Source: DASXAI01 sp963798445 (lineage in GTDB: Bacteria; Actinomycetota; Acidimicrobiia; Acidimicrobiales; Ilumatobacteraceae). From it: DNA of 64,000 nucleotides. A program made the translations under genes and the position numbers. Each line of letters starts with the position of its first letter. The stretch's first letter is position 1. Below are positions 62,132 to 64,000 of this stretch, in pieces. The stretch lies in the NCBI GenBank assembly GCA_963798445.1, contig CAWCTH010000005.1, positions 19,977 to 83,976 of the forward strand, written 5' to 3'. Below the pieces are notes generated by a model. That model was not told the DNA's origin and made no database searches. It worked only from the letters and a program-made list of their open reading frames with translations.

Positions 62132-63286
62132 TCACGGTCGACCTAATCCGCGGAGCAGCGCGATCGTCGTTCGGGCCCGGTCACCGAGGTCGAAGCGTTG
62201 CGCGGCGAGGTCCCGCGACCGTTGGCCCATACGGCCCCGCATCGCCGACGACGCGCAGAGACGGGCCATCGCCTCGTCCAGGCTGCGTTGGTCTCCGGCA
62301 GGGACGAGGAACCCATTCTCACCGTCGACCACGATGTCGGCCGATCCGCCGGCGTCTGACGCCACAACGGGCAAACCCGACGCCATGGCCTCGACGGTGG
62401 CGATGCCGAAGCACTCGCCGAGGCTTGGCAGCACGAATACATCGGCGTCGGCATAGAGGGCGCGAAGCTCGGCGCTGTTGGGGGTCAGGCCGCGGTGCAC
62501 GTGCAGGCCGGGCTCGGCGGTCAACGGATCTCGCGTCACGACGTCGAGCGCGGCGGTGCCGAGCGGCTGGCGGCGCCACCAGTCGAGCAGCAGGGGACCG
62601 CCTTTGCGCTCGAAGTCGGCGCCCACGAAAAGCACACGGACGGGACCGTCCGGACGGCGTTCACGAGTGCCGGCGCGGGGTTGCCAAATGTCGAGATCGA
62701 CACCGGGCGGGTTGACCGTCACCCGCTCCGGCGCCACGCCGTAGTCGGCGATGAACGAGTCGCGGGCCCAGTTCGACCACGCCTGGATGGCGGCCACGGA
62801 CGTGAAGAGCCGCTGGCTCAAGTGCTGCTTCACCGCCGCGATAGGAGCAGGGTCGGAAGGACCGGGATACGTCGGCATCTCATCGAGCTGATGTGGAGTC
62901 GAGTCGAGGTGGAGCATGGTCGGCGTCCGGGTCAGGGGGCGGGTGAACATCGAGGCGACGGAGCTGTTGCAATAGATCACGTCGAAGGGCCCGTGATGGA
63001 GCGCCTTTCGCACTTCCACCAGGCCACGTGCCACGCCGGTGACGTAAGGCGGAACTCGCAACGATCGAGCCGTCCGCTCCAGCCGGGCCGACGGCTTCTC
63101 GAACTCGATCTCGAGCCAGGTGGGCTCGATCGTTGCGTCCTCCTCGACGATTCGGCGCAGGTTGCGATAGCTCGTGACATGGCCGGCGATCTGGTCGACG
63201 ACGAAGCCGACCGCAAGTGGTCTTTCCCGTCCTGGTCCCTGATTGCTGGTCGCCGGACTCGTCACTGCCGCCGTCTCCTCGGTCAT
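62132..63286 (-). CDS. Glycosyltransferase family 4
   Basis: 384 residues. Donor domain: VRVLFVGADFERKGGPLLLDW, LPSLGECFGIATVEAMASGLPVVASD with the E-x7-E motif. The acceptor domain contains GPFDVIYCNSSVASMF and AAIQAWSNWARDSFIADYGV, as in the mannosyl/glucosyl-transferase subgroup that carries SNWA. It ends 53 nt after the start of the acetyltransferase gene and probably precedes it in one transcript. Confidence 0.9.
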   Translation of the reverse strand: MTEETAAVTSPATSNQGPGRERPLAVGFVVDQIAGHVTSYRNLRRIVEEDATIEPTWLEIEFEKPSARLERTARSLRVPPYVTGVARGLVEVRKALHHGPFDVIYCNSSVASMFTRPLTRTPTMLHLDSTPHQLDEMPTYPGPSDPAPIAAVKQHLSQRLFTSVAAIQAWSNWARDSFIADYGVAPERVTVNPPGVDLDIWQPRAGTRERRPDGPVRVLFVGADFERKGGPLLLDWWRRQPLGTAALDVVTRDPLTAEPGLHVHRGLTPNSAELRALYADADVFVLPSLGECFGIATVEAMASGLPVVASDAGGSADIVVDGENGFLVPAGDQRSLDEAMARLCASSAMRGRMGQRSRDLAAQRFDLGDRARTTIALLRGLGRP

Positions 63287-63331
63287 GATCCGCCCCGCGC
63301 CTCGCCCCTGCTGACCGTCAGGCTATCGCTG

Positions 63332-63337
63332 TACTCT
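63332..63337 (+). promoter_or_regulatory. -10 box TACTCT of leaderless GT2 gene
   Basis: TACTCT, 6 nt, ATG 63344. The divergent GT4 start is 57 bp away. Confidence 0.45.
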
Positions 63338-63343
63338 CCGAGG

Positions 63344-63700
63344 ATGGATCGGAAAGGGTCGATGACGACCTCGGTGATCGTCGATGTCGTGGTGGCGACG
63401 CGCAACCGTCCTGAGGATCTCCAGCGAATGCTCCCGACGCTGGCGGCGCAGAGCCTCCCGTCCTTCCGCGTGCTCATCATGGACCAAAGCGACGATGTGG
63501 CCCTTGCCGGCGAACTGGTGGCCGCCCTCGACGACGATCGCTTCCTCCATGTGCCCCATACCCGTCGGGGCAAGAGCAAGGCGTTGAACGACGGTCTACG
63601 CCAGAGCAGCGCACCGTTCGTGGCCTTCACGGACGACGACTGCGAGCTTCCGAGCGACTGGCTCGCGACCGGCATCGGCCTGCTGCATGCCGTCGATGCG
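63344..63700 (+). CDS. Glycosyltransferase family 2, N-terminal part (cut by junction)
   Basis: About 119 genuine residues: VDVVVATRNRPEDLQRML, SFRVLIMDQSDDVALAG, HTRRGKSKALNDGL, and the DxD as VAFTDDDCELPSDW. The text stops resembling a glycosyltransferase at LLHAVDAA, where the inverted repeat begins; the frame then runs ~17 meaningless codons to TGA 63752. Family-2 enzymes are usually over 250 residues, so the rest is missing. The motif pattern resembles the GT2 gene at 52989-53989. Confidence 0.8.
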
Positions 63701-63744
63701 GCAGCAATACGTCGTCGCGGCGCGGCAGTTCGACGTATTGCTGC
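63701..63744. other. Inverted-repeat junction resembling nanopore adapter ends
   Basis: Fourteen-bp perfect arms (GCAGCAATACGTCG 63701-63714, CGACGTATTGCTGC 63731-63744) with a 16-nt loop. From memory of the Oxford Nanopore ligation adapter, a read ends in GCAATACGTAACTG... and begins with ...CAGTTACGTATTGCT. Here GCAATACGT is at 63704-63712 and CAGTT-CG-ACGTATTGCT at 63726-63742, in that order and orientation. This is what an unsplit chimeric read would leave. Sequence character changes across it. Confidence 0.7.
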
Positions 63745-63750
63745 TGCCTC

Positions 63751-64000
63751 ATGAGCAATATTGCAAATCTGTTTCGGATCGATGCCGAAAACCACGAGCT
63801 GATGGATGCGCAGCTCGCGGCATTTTCGCGTCAGGTTCCGCTGCTCTATTTTATTCTGAGCGTGAACTCGATCGCGCTGGCGTTTACCCATGTTGGCCAT
63901 GCGCCGATGAAGTCGACCGTGGTGTTTCCCGGCATTCTGGTCGGCGCTTGCGCGATCCGTTGCCTGATCTGGCTAAGGCGCCATGGCCGCGAGCAGTCCT
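63751..64000 (+). CDS. Foreign gene start: membrane N-terminus of a probable sphingomonad signalling protein (partial)
   Basis: ATG 63751 opens a frame to the window end (83 residues): MSNIANLFRIDAENHELMDA, then QLAAFSRQVPLLYFILSVNS and a second hydrophobic stretch TVVFPGILVGACAIRCLIWL. The N-terminal text resembles the two-span membrane domain of sphingomonad GGDEF/EAL (cyclic-di-GMP) proteins; this is recognition from memory, and the enzymatic domains are beyond the edge. Codons such as TTT, ATT and GCA are frequent, unlike the actinobacterial genes before it. Confidence 0.5.
   Translation, partial: MSNIANLFRIDAENHELMDAQLAAFSRQVPLLYFILSVNSIALAFTHVGHAPMKSTVVFPGILVGACAIRCLIWLRRHGREQS

Noticed and set aside
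63701..63744. Transposon end or attachment site
   Set aside because: The arms match adapter-like strings in the order expected of a chimeric read; there is no target duplication or transposase next to it.

Overview
The window is high-GC DNA from an actinomycete-like bacterium, most plausibly class Acidimicrobiia. The grounds are an F420-type luciferase-like oxidoreductase, a Rho with a long disordered N-terminal insertion, the actinobacterial gene order argS-lysA-hom-thrC-rho-rpmE-prfA-prmC followed by glyA and wecA, and many apparently leaderless genes (TAnnnT then 6-8 nt then the start codon). Species cannot be fixed from the sequence. The last ~250-300 bases look foreign (sphingomonad-like), joined through a sequence resembling Oxford Nanopore adapter ends, so the right edge is probably an assembly chimera.

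Region 1 (1-8.2 kb): two SDR oxidoreductases, a short unknown ORF, an LLM-class oxidoreductase, a FadR-type regulator and a binding-protein ABC importer (lipoprotein, ATPase, double permease) of the Fe3+/AfuA-FbpA type. A perfect palindrome overlaps the importer promoter and is a candidate site for the regulator. A gene-poor stretch and tRNA-Arg(CCG) follow.

Region 2 (8.2-24.1 kb): a secreted HExxH protease with three RLLDTR repeats, then the housekeeping block argS, lysA, cytochrome P450, hom, thrC, rho, rpmE, an unknown gene, prfA, prmC, bfd and bfr. Between 1.8 and 23.9 kb I count 14 apparent frameshifts, every one equivalent to one extra base, ten of them next to CGCG. They hit essential genes and look like sequencing error. 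None was found between 24.1 and 63.7 kb. The change falls at a six-copy GC-rich hairpin array (24165-24431) between convergent genes.

Region 3 (24.5-30.7 kb): an S9 peptidase, a thiolase-like protein without the nucleophilic cysteine, glyA, and a WecA-type initiating sugar-phosphate transferase.

Region 4 (30.7-63.7 kb): a large surface-polysaccharide locus. It has a Wzy/ligase-like protein, a Wzz-like co-polymerase with a degenerate tyrosine-kinase domain and a DET-repeat tail, two flippases, eleven glycosyltransferases, two deacetylases, a glycoside hydrolase, a UDP-GlcNAc 2-epimerase, galE, and a translationally coupled operon (aminotransferase, Gfo/Idh dehydrogenase, hexapeptide acyltransferase, FAD oxidoreductase, deacetylase, glycosyltransferase) likely making and adding an N-acylated amino sugar. 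A GNAT-methyltransferase fusion and a FemAB/BioF2-like acetyltransferase may also modify the product. The likely sequence is WecA initiation, assembly by the glycosyltransferases, Wzx export, Wzy polymerisation under the Wzz-like protein, then trimming or deacetylation.
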